Source of the DNA: Lycium barbarum | Lineage: Eukaryota; Streptophyta; Magnoliopsida; Solanales; Solanaceae | Assembly: GCF_019175385.1 (NCBI RefSeq) | Contig: NC_083340.1 | Location: forward strand, 9,498,336 to 9,562,335 | DNA length: 64,000 nucleotides | Direction of reading: 5' to 3' | The notes under the pieces: generated by a model | Seen by the model: the letters and a program-made list of their open reading frames with translations, nothing else | What the model was told of the DNA's origin: nothing | Database searches by the model: none | In this document: positions 10,763-21,767 of the stretch, piece after piece | How the letters are laid out: each line of letters opens with the position of its first letter | Numbering within the stretch: position 1 is the first letter of the stretch | Position numbers and translations under genes: made by a program

Positions 10763-13700
10763 TGTCACGACCCAACCCCGTGGGCCGCGACCAGTGCCCT
10801 AGCTGGGCACCTATACGTACCCGATACCCAAATTAGCATATTATCAGAATAATAATATAATAATATTAGTGGATGCTACATAATTTATCAGAAAAAGCAG
10901 ACTTGGCACACATAGGCCGATAAGGCCATCATAGAACAAAGTATCCCAAACATATGTACAGAACCCACACAGATGTATCCACAGACCTCTACAGAACATA
11001 TCATAATCATAAGACGGGACAGGGCCCCGTCATACCCAGAACAATATACATATCCAGATAACAGTGACAGACTGTACCAAAAGATGGGCTCTGAAGAAGA
11101 GAGCGCCCCAAAATAGCAGAAACGGGATCCTAAACGTGTGGATCAGCAAACCTGTCGTCTGTACCTGCGCGGCATGAAAACGCAGCCCCCGAAGAAAAGG
11201 GGGTCAGTACGGAATATGTACTGAATATGCAAAGCGGAATCACAGAAGTCAAATCATAATGATTACAGAAATGAGTACAAAATCCAGAGTGTCAAATGCA
11301 TATTTCCAAAACCGACAGAATGTGTACAGAAACATATGTCATATCATATCATATCCGGTCCCTGCCACGGGACTCGGCAGACAGAATGTGGCCACCCTCC
11401 CGACGCTGGTGCCACTATACAGATGAATTAGAAAAAGGGGCGTGGCCCCGTATCATATAATGTCATATCAAAATGGCCATAACAGATCAGATCAGAATAG
11501 GCGGACATGGCACATCATACTCCACGGACCCATGTACGCGTATACCTGCCCCCTCACATCGGGACGCGGCGAACAATGCAGAGAATTACGCTTGACAACA
11601 TATCCTGGCCCGGGCTCAGTGTGGGAAACATTGGGACATCCACGAATGGAGTAGTGAGAGACTAATGCAATTTAAAAATATAATAAATGTTTTCAAAGAC
11701 TCGATGAAGCGTATCAAAGACAAACAAATCCAATGGGGTCGGACGGAATCATAATAAATGTATTTCGGATATCATAATAAATTACAGAAGTATAACTTTC
11801 CCGAAGTCATTCCGAGTGTCAAAATAATTTATAATATTTAACAGAATATTTAAAATAATATTCGTTAAGCGATTAGTAGGGTAATTAAAACATTTCTTTC
11901 AAAAATCGCTTAAAAAGGAAGCTTTAACACATTAGGGGCAAAACCGTAAATAGTGGGCCCGCCTCAGAACAAATAAGGCGGCGGGCTCAAATTGTGCCCT
12001 CTAAACATATAATATCATCTACGAAGGTTATACAGACATTCTATGACTCTCTGAGTAATTTAGAGCACAATTGCATAATTTTCAGAAAAAGCGTATCAAA
12101 ATGGTTCAATTCTACTGAAGGAAAAACTGAAATTTTGTCTTGCGGATTCCGAGGGCCAAGAGGTCCTTCGAGGCCCGGATCCGACCCTAATACACTAAGG
12201 GCATGCCAAGGGAAGAATTGGGTTTGCTTTACATACCTTTCGCGCTCCTTAAGCCTTTCCAAACTCACTTCCCGATTCGTCGAAAAACTGCAATTGGTCA
12301 AGTTTACCAATTGTAAATTATTAATGTCATTATTTCAACTTTAAGCATATTTGGCTACCGAAATTTCGGCAGCACTTCCCCTATACATATGACACCCCGA
12401 GAATTCAACTCGGCTATAAATCATCAACAACAACCCAAACGACAACAACAATATCAACAAAGAACATTAAGAACACAAATATCCTTCAACTAGACATTTT
12501 TCTCACAAGTTGACATAACCTTCATTTCAATCCAAACTTTCACTAATATCAATAATTTCACATTCATCAACAATCAAGATCATCACCATATAGTTCTAGA
12601 TACATTTCATATCGTTTGCCTTAAGATATACACTCGATATACATAATATACAACTTTCCGCCAAAATCATAACTTATGCAAAACATCAAATCTTTGGCAT
12701 CCAACTTCATAACAAGTTTCCAACTTCCAAATTCATCAATGGTCATCACAACTAACAACCAAACAACTTCATTTCCTTAATGTCGGAAAAATCATACTAA
12801 AACAACATAAGTTTCTACATTCCAATTCAATACAAACTTATATCATTCTAACTTCATTTACATTACAAACATCACAACAACACTCTAACACATTAAACAA
12901 ACTTAATCCATCCCATTCCATACCACTCCATACCACACGGCCAAATGCTATTTTCATCAATTCATCCAATTTTATTCAACTTTCATTCTCAATATGAATT
13001 CCACCATACTTACAACTAGAATACAACATAATTTCAATTCTTCATTAGCATACAATGCATGCATATACACGGCCATACATATATACTACATACCCACTTT
13101 GCAAACTTCCATTTTTCCATACAATCAACACATTTCTACATACTACAACACAAACAAAACTCAACAACACAATAAAAAGGTAGAAATTCTTACCTTTTCC
13201 TCAAGTCTTCTTCACTTGGAGATGTAATCACTTTGGTGATTCTAATGCTCCCCACTCCATTCCAACTATACCAAGTTACAAAGGAACCTTGACTTAGTAG
13301 GAAATCAACAAGAAATGAATTTTTGAAGCAATATTTTTGGTACCTATTTTTTCCTCCCAAACCCGAAACCCCCTATCTCTTTTGCTCTTGCTCTTGATTT
13401 TTTTCTAAGTCTCTTAATGTCTTGAACCTTCTAATATGATTAATATAAAGACTTGGTCACATGACTAAGCACATGACCAAGTAAATTGGGCTTGGATCAA
13501 GGCCTTGGTGGCCGGCCATGACCCCTATTTTGGGCCTCCATTCCAATTAAATTTTTGAGCCCAATAACTTATGAATCATATTTTGTAATTCCCGAAACTA
13601 ATTTCCAAAATTCCAAAATTGCCCTTAGCCTTGTCCCACACTTTCATGACTCTATTCTTTCATGCATAACTCCTATGTTCAACAAAATATCAAATTTGAC

Positions 13701-13765
13701 CTTATATCTCAGAAATCCAATATATGACAAGTTTTTCCAAACGTGTGAAAACACGGGATATAACA
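10763..13765 (-). mobile_element. Solo LTR (3003 bp) nested in the Tat gag, TSD TCTCA
   Basis: On the plus strand it begins TGTCACGACCC and ends GGGATATAACA, with TGT/ACA ends. It is flanked by perfect TCTCA repeats at 10758-10762 and 13766-13770, and gag reads across the site once it is removed. I find no coding ORF and no second copy of its end inside it, so it is best read as a solo LTR left by LTR-LTR recombination; a non-autonomous element is the alternative. The CCCCGTCATACCCAG and CAGCCCCCGAAGAAAAGGGG phrases near 11030 and 11185 recur in the element at 45396-46675, so the two are related. The GTCACGACCC end is very common in Solanaceae. Confidence 0.88.
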
Positions 13766-13770
13766 TCTCA

Positions 13771-15355
13771 ACTGGCGGAAATCCTCAGTTCTGTGACCAT
13801 GGGTTCCGTGATATTCACACACCACGTCCGGATCCCGTTGTCCTGGATCTGACCTTAGTGGTTTCGGCCATCGCACGTCCGGGACGCGGCCGATGGCCGA
13901 GACAAGGCCCGAGGTATTGACGTTGAAGTTGTACTCCGAAATCTTCGGTGGACCCTTATTGCTGGCGGAACTTTCGGCATCGCTCCTGAACGAGAGTCCC
14001 CGGCTGTTTGACGGGCGCTCGACCCGCTTGCTGCCTCGGCCTGAGAAGTGACTCGGGCTTTGTCTTGGCCCTTCCGACCCGAAATTTGATCTCTCCGAGT
14101 GGGAGTATGGCCGAAACCTTTCTTTTGATGATTCAGACTTCGTTTCATAACCTTTCTTCGATTTCTCAGAACTTCTATTCACTTTTAACTTTACCGAAGA
14201 GAGCTCGAACTGATCATCCTCCACCCGAATTTTCGACTCATACCAATTGTGGACATCGGCCCATGTCACGGCCTCGTATTCCAACAAATTTTCTTTCAAT
14301 TTGGCCGAGGCAACTGAACTTAGCATGTTGAGCCCCTTTGTGAAAGCTTGCGCGACCCATTCTTCTGGCACCGGGGGGAGTTCCATTCGTTCCCTCTGGA
14401 ACCGGGTGACGAACTCCCGTAGTAGCTCATCGTCCCTTTGAGTTATTCAGAAGATATCGGTCTTATGGGCCTGCACCTTTATGGCACCGGCATGTGCCTT
14501 CATGAAGGCATCGGTGAGCATTTCGAAAGAAGTGATCGAATGCTCGGGTAGGTGGTCATACCACGTCAACGCTCCCTTCGGCAGAGTTTCCCCAAATTTT
14601 TTCAGCAACACCGACTCGATCTCATCTTCCTCCATATTGTTACCCTTTATGGCACAGGTATATGAGGTCACGTGCTCGTGCGGGTCTGTTGTGCCGTCAT
14701 ACTTCTGTATATCGGGCATTTTGAACCTCTTCGGGATCAGTTTCGGGGCCGCACTCGATGGAAAAGGCCTTTGGATGTACCTTTTCGAGTTCGACCCCTT
14801 CAGCAAAGGTGGAGCCCCCGGTATCTGGTCCACCCGAGAATTATATGTCTCGACCCTCTTTTCGGTTGAATCTACCCGTTTTGCCAAAGTTTCGAGCATC
14901 TTCAGAACCTCGGTAGAGGAGCCGGCCCCGGAGCCATCGCTCTCGACCATTCGTGCCTCGTTTTTTCCGGTTTCAGCAATACCCTTTGCCTTTTTCGGCC
15001 CTGCTTCACCCTTTCCGTTCTGCAGCTGTGCAATTTCCATTCCTTGCTCGGCGATTGCCGCTCTTTGTTCCTGCAACATTTTGAAAATTAAACGTAAGTT
15101 AACACCGTCGTTTGGTGCGTCCGGTTCTCTCCGGCCCCGATCCCGGGACAATGTAACGGAATTGTGAGTGTTTAGAGGATTAGTGGCCGGTAGGGCAGCA
15201 TTCTCTTGATCCATGGTATTTTTCCGGTTGAGTCCCTCCCTTGAATCGACGTGGTTCGGGTCAGCGGGGTTCGGTAATGCCCGTAGTCCGCTTCCTTCGT
15301 TTTCCGCCACAATCTCGGTGTTATTGACATGACCGGATTGTTCGATGTCAGCCAT
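13771..15355 (-). pseudogene. gag of the Tat element, interrupted
   Basis: ATG is at 15355, 108 bases inside the 5' LTR. The first 302 codons include a charged N-terminus, a coiled-coil segment (LIFKMLQEQRAAIAEQGMEIA) and the capsid part (KRFKMPDIQKYDGTTDPHEH...LTWYDHLPEHSI). A TGA at 14449-14447 replaces a residue normally present before ITQRDDELLREF, and the same frame continues through ELPPVPEEWVAQAF, a basic Ser/Arg-rich stretch and a zinc-knuckle-like CEYHGTHGHRTEDF, in which the last Cys is Phe. The solo LTR then cuts it. The continuation (EVARLLKNGHLRDLL...NHYKERE) lies at about 10757-10680, opens with a second stop (TAA), and joins pol sequence directly. Confidence 0.9.
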
Positions 15356-15445
15356 TTAGCCTGTTTTCGCAGGGACGGGCAGGGACGTTTTTGATTTTGA
15401 TGAATACAATAGAAATCAAGGCCAAAGACCACTATTATTCTAGCC

Positions 15446-15463
15446 CCACGGTGGGCGCCAAAC
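15446..15463 (-). other. Primer-binding site of the Tat element
   Basis: Directly inside the 5' LTR the minus strand reads TTTGGCGCCCACCGTGGGGC. It starts TGG after two bases, as a site paired with a tRNA CCA end must. This CCCACGGTGGGCGCCA type is common in Tat-lineage elements. I did not assign the tRNA. Confidence 0.7.
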
Positions 15464-16187
15464 TGTTTACCCCGGAATCGGATAATCAATTAAATTTGTA
15501 TGTGAGTATAGGATATGTGCTTGGATCTTGATGTATGTTAGATAGGGAAAATGTATAGGTGGGAGTCCCTTAATAAAATGGCTAATGATGGCGATTCGCT
15601 ATGAATACAAACACTCATAAACAATGTGGGATAATTGATGGAATAAACACAACATAAATATAAATAAACGGCCCTGGCCGAATCAGATGTTGAAAGAGAG
15701 ATTGTATGTATGAACTCTTTTATTACAAATGTTCTTGGAAAGTAAAGGAGCCAACCCCCCTTAAGGAGGAGGATATGCCCTATTTATAGTGTCACCTCAA
15801 TGGGTCTCATACAATGGGAAATAATAATAACAAGGACAACTCTGCACGGATTTGGTGGGATTAGACTGACGGCGCCGTCTGACACACGCATGGTAGGTAG
15901 TTGACTGTGGCAGGACGCTACTGGCGCGTGGCCCGCGTGCAACGGCCACACGGACCAACAGCTACTCGGACAAACGGCCATGAATGCTCGGGTCATCGGG
16001 CTTGGATGCTCGGGTCACCGGGCTTGGCCACTACGACAACGTGGAAGGCAGACCTGTCGGTGCCCTTGCCCAGTACCGGACCAAGCATTACCCCGGTCAA
16101 AGGCGAATAGTATCCCTCACATTCTCATTCCTTCCCCTGGTTCCTCGTTCCACCGGTTCGCCTCATATCCGGTTTCTACCGTATACA
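15464..16187 (-). repeat. 5' LTR of the Tat element
   Basis: Partner of 3233-3956, same length, seven transition differences by eye. It carries the promoter for gag-pol: a minus-strand CTATAAATAG TATA box at 15789-15780. The apparent ORF running from it to 16328 is a read-through into the interrupted host gene. Confidence 0.95.
15780..15789 (-). promoter_or_regulatory. TATA box of the Tat 5' LTR
   Basis: Minus-strand CTATAAATAG with an AATAAA signal about 60 bases downstream, identical in both LTRs. It drives the sense gag-pol transcript, opposing the antisense promoter at 4232. Confidence 0.7.
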
Positions 16188-16328
16188 AAATTTCTTATCG
16201 ATGAAGAACAATTTTCTCTGGCTATTCCTCACTTGCGTGACCTCGGCTTTCGCAAGATGTTTGTCCAGATGACCGAAAAATGGCAAATTAAGTGGGTTAA
16301 GGACTTGAAACAAATCTGTGAAAATTAG
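16188..16328 (+). pseudogene. Myb/SANT-like domain gene relic, 3' part
   Basis: Joined to 3227 after removing the element and one TSD copy, the frame reads ...QLQYIMDKFLIDEEQFSLAI followed by PHLRDLGFRKMFVQMTEKW and ends at TAG 16326-16328. The C-terminal pattern (F..A...L.D...R..F..M...W...WL) matches the end of L10-interacting MYB-domain-like proteins. That this short piece stays open after the junction suggests the gene, though already damaged, was not very old when the element landed. Confidence 0.7.
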
Positions 16329-16542
16329 TGATTATTAATCAGTGGATTAAGGACAATGGGTACCATATCAACTTAAAAAATTCCAAATAAAATGAAAAAA
16401 TATTTGATTTCGGCTAAACGCCGACTAAAGGACAATGGGTACCATACCAGCGGATTCACATGCACGTGACGAAATCAACTGCATAAGCAGGGGTTCCGCG
16501 TAAGCAACCGACAGTCTATCTAGTCTAGTCATAACTCAATAA
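16329..16542. other. Non-coding flank; start of a duplicated segment
   Basis: GGACAATGGGTACCATA occurs twice here (16350, 16431). From about 16445 the sequence (GCGGATTCACATGCACGTGACG...CAGTCTATCTAGTC) aligns with 25975-26030, marking the upstream edge of the segmental duplication that carries the membrane-protein genes. Confidence 0.5.
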
Positions 16543-16824
16543 GGGGTCATTTCATAGATAATCGAAATTATCTCAAAATTATAATTTCGGGACTAATTTA
16601 TCTCATTTATTCGGATTATTTTATACTATTTTTTAGATGGTATAAAATAATTTCAGTATAAGTGGATTAAGAAGGTATAAGCTGGGATATCCCAACACTA
16701 ATTTTTGTACCATGTTTGGTACAAGCTATAAATTTATCCTGAGATAAATTTATACCTTCTACCAAACATGATATAAAAATTAGTGCTGGGATATTCCAGC
16801 TTATACCTTCTACCAAACGACCCC
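16543..16824. mobile_element. MITE with GGGGTC...GACCCC ends
   Basis: The ends are inverted (GGGGTCATTT against AAACGACCCC), and two inner arms of about 60 bases (16668-16730 and 16748-16812) are also inverted copies with few mismatches (AGAAGGTATAAGCTGGGATA). It is absent from the duplicate segment at 26040, which supports an insertion after duplication. TAA/TTA flanks suggest, but do not prove, a 3-bp TSD. Confidence 0.65.
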
Positions 16825-16867
16825 TTAGTGTTGTTTTGAGTGGCGTATCTAGCGTAACAAGTAGAGT

Positions 16868-17030
16868 TCAATTGAACTTTTAATTTTCGACGTGAAGTAT
16901 AAATTTATGTATAAAAAATAATAAAAATTATAATAAATATGAACTCATAACTTTAAAAACATAATGCATTCAATACTAAAAGTCTTCAAATTGAACTTCT
17001 AAAATTTAAATCTTAAATCCTCTTGTTTTG
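16868..17030 (+). repeat. Dispersed AT-rich repeat, copy 1
   Basis: TATAAATTTATGTATAAAAA...ATGAACTCATAACTTT...CTAAAATTTAAATCTTAAATCC is similar to 18690-18830 in the same orientation, and more weakly to 20040-20235. No ORF. It lies in the promoter side of the gene at 17271 and is missing from the paralogue at 26243. Confidence 0.5.
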
Positions 17031-17270
17031 AGTGAATGATCGGATGGAACCTTCCCTGGTAAGTAAGTGTAAAAAAGACAACAAGTGTAACTTTGTTTTA
17101 GTGACGGAACCTCCCTTATCAACTTTCTTGTATTCTCAAGAATGACCATAATAATAAATATTTTTCGTTAATATATAGCATTACCATTCATAAATTAAAC
17201 AAACACATAATCCACCATAGCTGATACCTACTTCCAAGTTCCAAGTTTTGTATGATATTTGGCTCCTTCA

Positions 17271-17834
17271 ATGTCGGAGGCTGTAGAGAGAACAAGTCAC
17301 AGTTATCTCCACAGCCAAAACTACTCCAATGGGCAACTCAATATCACATATTGCATCAACATGACAAGCTATTATTCTCAAGAGCAGCACATCTTAATAT
17401 CCCCTTGTTCTTATTCTTCTCAACACAGAAACGTACTAGTTGCTTTCATTTTCCCGGCTACGGTTGAGCTTTTGCAATTAATGTACCAAGACATTAATCC
17501 GTTTGAAACCCACCCTATAAAGATGTATTTAGCCATAACGAGTTTCCTAATTTACTGCTTTTCCTACGATAATCAGCTTAAATTAATTACACAGCCTAGT
17601 AGTTACTCGAATTATGCTGAAATGGTTGGGTCTATATTTGGACCACTGACATTGGCATCATACTTATCAGTTCTTTTCACCTCACTTTGCCCCCTTTTCT
17701 ATGCCATGTCTACCTTATATTCTGCAACTCAGCTGCTAAATAGAACAATACTCACCGAACAACTCAACTGGCTTTATCATAAATTCATGAATAGCACGAA
17801 TAGAGACGATTCAGCAAACAGAATCCATGTTTGA
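17271..17834 (+). CDS. Unrecognised small membrane protein, family member A
   Basis: I do not recognise a named family. ATG at 17271 gives 187 residues. The N-terminal ~55 residues are polar, rich in Ser, Tyr, Asn and Gln (SYLHSQNYSNGQLN). Hydrophobic segments follow: about 64-83 (VLVAFIFPATVELLQLMY), about 96-112 (MYLAITSFLIYCFSY) and a long one at about 130-170 (MVGSIFGPLTLASYLSVLF, then LFYAMSTLYSA), so three to four membrane spans are likely. The C-terminus is polar. The paralogue at 26333-26833 has mostly conservative differences and the same ends, which argues the frame is real. No intron is needed. The two copies also share promoter sequence. Function and localisation are unknown. Confidence 0.6.
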   Translation: MSEAVERTSHSYLHSQNYSNGQLNITYCINMTSYYSQEQHILISPCSYSSQHRNVLVAFIFPATVELLQLMYQDINPFETHPIKMYLAITSFLIYCFSYDNQLKLITQPSSYSNYAEMVGSIFGPLTLASYLSVLFTSLCPLFYAMSTLYSATQLLNRTILTEQLNWLYHKFMNSTNRDDSANRIHV

Positions 17835-18038
17835 TTATACGCAGTTGATGTAAATTCTTTCTTCGTAAAAGTGTTGCTATATGTTTTACTATCTTTTATC
17901 CTCCTCCTTACGCACATGAATATTATGTGATTTGTGATTCGTTACTTCTTTGCTCGCATACTGTTTAATATATAGAGTTAAGCAAATATTCTCTAATCAT
18001 CCCATTTATAGGAAATTCTCCACCTGCTAAACCATGTT

Positions 18039-18308
18039 ATGGCTTTCTTTAGTTCTTTGTTATTGGCTTCCACTGCCTCTGTTCTCTTCCCAGACTCTGT
18101 TGCCCCTGTTGTGCTTTTCCTCTGTTTTCTTCTTTCTGGAGGTGAAATGTTACTTTGTTTTCTCAAGAAAATAATGCAACAATTTGAAGAAGAATCATAT
18201 TTTGAGAGAAGGGGGACTGGTGAACCAGTTTGGAATTATCTAAGGAGGATGAATATGGCTTTTTATCCAATGGAAGTTATGGAACAGAGGTTTAGTCTTC
18301 CTGTCTAA
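18039..18308 (+). CDS. C-terminal fragment or alternative 3' exon of the membrane-protein family
   Basis: 89 codons from ATG 18039, beginning MAFFSSLLLASTASVLFPDS. The LLLAS.ASVLF stretch matches PLTLASYLSVLF of the gene at 17271, but the rest differs: a hydrophobic span (VVLFLCFLLSGGEMLLCFL), then KKIMQQFEEE and a C-terminus GEPVWNYLRRMNMAFYPMEV. The protein reads as the end of a longer family member without its N-terminal half. CTTTAG at 18046-18051 could be a splice acceptor, making it an alternative last exon of 17271; a truncated duplicate is the other reading. A decayed copy follows at 18585. Confidence 0.45.
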   Translation: MAFFSSLLLASTASVLFPDSVAPVVLFLCFLLSGGEMLLCFLKKIMQQFEEESYFERRGTGEPVWNYLRRMNMAFYPMEVMEQRFSLPV

Positions 18309-18584
18309 ATTACTCTGTGTATGTAGTGTATTTTTGTACCATGATTATTTCTCATGTTATTTCGAGATTTCAATTGTTGTTGTAATATTCTGTTAAATGA
18401 ATGCGGCATGCATGTTGCTGATGGATACTGTTGTACTTTTTTCTGGGTCCCAGTCATCTGGCCCATTATAGTAATAGCCTTTTCCTGAATTTCATGGAAT
18501 AGAAAAAAGTTGTATTAGTACAGATCTGGGTATGTTATGTTAATTATGTTTTCCTTTTTGAGAAGGTATAAATCTTGTTTCGCC

Positions 18585-19375
18585 TGTTGTATATTTCCTC
18601 TGTTCTCCGCTCTCTGAAGGTGAAATGTTACTATGGCTCTTCAAGAAAATAATGCAACTCAATTTATCTTAACAACTTTCGGTACGGAGCATAAATTTAT
18701 GTAAATTATTTTTTTAATTAAAATTCAATAAATAGTAGACATGAATCAATAACTTTTAAAATATAATGGTACAACTAAGAATCCTGAAAGGCTGAATCTT
18801 AAAATTTAAATCTTAGATCCGTCTCGAAGTTATAGAACTGTTTTAGAATTTTATGAGGAGGATGAACATAGTTTATTGTCCAATGGAACGGAGGTTCACT
18901 CTTCTTATGTAATTTTACAAAAATAAACAGGAGAAATATATAGTACTATTAGCCTATTTGGCCAAGCTTATTTTTCCCCCCAAAAGTACATATTTTTTTT
19001 TAAAAAAATGAGGTATTTGGCCAAGCTTTTGGGAGAAAATAAGTGTTTTTGGGGAGTAGCAGAAGCAGTTTTTCAGAAGTTAAAAAAATAGCTTTTGCCC
19101 AAGAAAAAGCACTTTCTAAAAAAATACTTTTGACAAAAACACACTTAGAAGCACTTTTTAAAAGTTTGATCAAACATTAATTGCTGCTCAAAAGTACTTT
19201 TAAAATTAATTGACCAAACTCAAACTGCTTTCAACCAAAAATACTTTTTTGAAAAATACTTTTTAAAATAAGCTGTTTTTATAAATTTGGCCGAACAGGC
19301 TATATGTCTGTAATTTGTACCATAATTATTTCTCATGTTGTTTAGAGATTTCAATTGTTGCTACTTAGTGGTAAA
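18585..19375 (+). pseudogene. Decayed tandem copy of 18110-18400 with two insertions
   Basis: 18590-18660 repeats 18115-18182 (TTTCCTCTGTT...AGGTGAAATGTTACT...CTCAAGAAAATAATGCAAC). After an inserted AT-rich repeat (about 18665-18830) the copy resumes with ATTTTATGAGGAGGATGAACATAG. After the MITE at 18952-19300 it continues with TTTGTACCATAATTATTTCTCATG, matching 18335-18360. The reading frame is destroyed. Confidence 0.65.
18952..19300. mobile_element. MITE with GCCTATTTGGCCAA ends
   Basis: The left end GCCTATTTGGCCAA and right end TTGGCCGAACAGGC are inverted copies, and AAGCTTATTTTT/TAAAAATAAGCTG extends the match inward. The body contains AAGTACTTTT-type short repeats on both strands. The flanks are TA-rich and the TSD is ambiguous. 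It interrupts the decayed gene copy, so it is younger than that duplication. Confidence 0.7.
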
Positions 19376-19671
19376 TGGTAATATAATGAAAAGGAATCGA
19401 GTCCAAAACGGTACCCGTTTACAACAACACTAACTCTTTTGACCCTCTTGGCCCCCTTAGCAGCTCCTTGACAACATGTTAAAAACCTGCTAAATTTATT
19501 TGTTATCTATTACTATTTCTTCCGCCTTAAATGTATGTTACACAGTTTGAATTTTAAGTTAGATTTAAATTTTTAAATTTTGATTATAAATTCGGACATA
19601 AAATTTTTAAGTTTTTTGAAATAAAGTTATACATATTTAGATACTATGTAATTACAGTTACTAGTTTCAAA

Positions 19672-19730
<59 letters not shown>

Positions 19731-21535
19731 CTATAACACACAATAATTGACAAATTTATTATTGGTAAGGTAAGACCTGGCCCCACTTGCTTGTACTTAT
19801 CTTTGTTGATGATATTTTATTTTTATAGTAATAAAATTAAAAGCCACTACACACACTGTCTAGTGATATAAATTCATCCAAAAATAGTTGATAATTTTGA
19901 ACATTTAAAAGGTTGGTATATATAAAAAAGATTGCGATCAAAGAAAAATCGTTTGACTTTCGAAATTCGAAAGGTGCTATGTCTATTGACGGAAGAAGTA
20001 ATATACAAAAACACACTTACAAAATCATTGTAATTTGATTAATTCAATCGAGATGAATTTAGGATTTAAAATTTATAGATTTAATTCTATGACGATCTCA
20101 AGTTAATATATAATAATAGTACTAGTAACTATGTTCACAAATAACTATTTATAAATAATCAATAATTTTTTAATAGATATATAGGATCTGAGCAAAAAAT
20201 TATTAAATTCATGTGAATCAGCATATTGTGGATCCGCCCCTTGGTGACAACCGTCTTTTTTAGGTCATTTCTATGCTTAATGCAACTCTTATCTTTAATT
20301 AGTTGATATTGATAGCCAAGAAACACAGCCAAATACCCCATACTTTTAATAACTAATTAAACATTTAACAAGTATTACGAGTCAAATGTGTAGTAATTAA
20401 CACTGATCAATTGATAAAACTGCATGTAAAAAGTATATGTAACGCATTCATTATTTTTTTGGTGCAAACGTCGACCTTTTTTCTTTTACCAAGGTCATTA
20501 CCGAGAGTAGCTAACAAATTATACTATATTTTTTCTTAACCCTGTTGTATAAATATGTTGAATCAATTTCCTTTTGAATCATAGTCTGAATCTATATATA
20601 GTTTGTTTATCTCTGCCATCAATTAAATTAGTGTATGGTGCTTTAGCTGTCGTTCATAAACGTATAATAGCTCTTTAGTTGTTTTTTGAAGGTTTTATTA
20701 ATTATTTTGGATTCCAAGACCCACTTACCGATTAAGATGTTACCGTGTTATATAGTTATCGTCTTGTTTAATTCATAACGTGTAAGATAGTTTAACTAAC
20801 CTATGTAATTATCATTTTAAGATATTTAATATTTTTCATACTAAAATCTATCTAAAATTATTTTACAAGTGACTTGATTGTCTATATAAAAGTTGGGATC
20901 ACTTCTTATGGAGTACTGATTGAGAATGATTCTAATCTAGTTGACGGCTTATTAAATATAGAATGGATAAAAGATTGCAACACAACTTAAACTCTTAATT
21001 AAGGTTTGACATTTTTCAATTGGACGTGTAGTGGTTGATATCACCCACCTAATTTGAGAAAGAAAATTCCCACCTAATTTGAGAAAGAAAATTATCTTCT
21101 ATGATCACTTACAATTTGGATAAAAGAAAATGATCTTTTATGATGTTTTATTTAATTTTTTTAATATTTTTTTGTAGAAAAATAAAGATCTCTAATTATT
21201 AAAAGGACATAAAACTAATAACTAATTTGTAAAAGACTACAAACCAATGTCACAATTTGAGGTCAACAACCAAATTAAATTCTCGCCAAATAAGTCCAAA
21301 AAAACACGGCCATTTACAGTTACTCCATTTCTATATTTTCCTGACCTGGAGTTCTTTTAACAAATCGGGTCCAATACACCATGCTTATGAAAATTTAAAG
21401 ATGAACAAGTATTACCAGTCAAATCCCAAATTACAAGATTATCCAACTATGAAAATGAAAAAAAGACAAAAATAAATAGGACAAAGGAGATCAAATAGCA
21501 CGGTAACTCTTACTTAGAGAATTAAGCATAATTAA
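19376..21535. other. Non-coding stretch
   Basis: No gene is supported. It holds an A-run followed by (TA)n at 19669-19725, and a TTAATTCTATGACGATC...GGATCCGCCCC stretch (20060-20240) distantly like the dispersed repeat at 16868. CCCACCTAATTTGAGAAAGAAAATT is repeated in tandem at 21045-21092. The ORF at 21257-21475 is not recognisable. Confidence 0.5.
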
Positions 21536-21767
21536 TCAAATGGGAATTATTTTATGTGGTCTGTCCGAATAACTCATGAATCTACGATAAAATCGATTTA
21601 ATCGTCCTTGAGTTTGTAATTTAGCAACTGAGTTGCAGAGTATAAGATAGAAATTGAATGGATAATGGGGCAATGTGAGGGGAAAAAGAACTGATGAATA
21701 AGATGCCAATGTAAGAGGACCAAATATGGAACCAAAACATTGACCATTTTGAACGTAGTTTGAATAA
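21536..21767 (-). pseudogene. Membrane-protein family fragment, fused to LINE sequence
   Basis: The minus-strand frame contains NYSNYVQNGQCFGSIFGPLT followed by LASYSSVLF, matching YSNYA.MVGSI.GPLTLASYSSVLFP of the genes at 17271 and 26333. Its end (LNRFYRRFMSYSDRPHKI) matches LNRLYHKFMNYTDRDGSEN. The N-terminal half is absent. A frame change lies within PLTLPHYPFNFYLILCNS. Upstream in the same open frame the residues come from a LINE reverse transcriptase, so this 129-codon ORF is a chimera. Confidence 0.7.

Larger units (their letters stand above)
3233..16187 (-). mobile_element. Tat/Retand-lineage Ty3-Gypsy LTR retrotransposon, defective
   Basis: Two 724-bp LTRs (3233-3956 and 15464-16187) begin TG, end CA and are flanked by AAATT. 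Coding order on the minus strand is LTR, primer site, gag, a truncated pol (RNase H, a second RNase H, integrase), then an antisense ORF and the 3' LTR. A second, archaeal-type RNase H and an antisense ORF between pol and the 3' LTR are established hallmarks of the plant Tat lineage. Protease and most of the reverse transcriptase are missing: the gag C-terminal part runs straight into the RT connection segment near 10665-10680. A 3003-bp solo LTR is nested in gag. Without the insert and its extra TSD the element is about 9.95 kb. I count only seven LTR differences by eye, all transitions, so it is young. Confidence 0.93.

Noticed and set aside
14481..15167. 228-codon plus-strand ORF
   Set aside because: Exact antisense shadow of the Tat gag; no domain of its own.
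15446..15463. tRNA gene at the primer-binding site
   Set aside because: Only the terminal ~18 bases complementary to a tRNA end are present; the same holds at 62531-62550.
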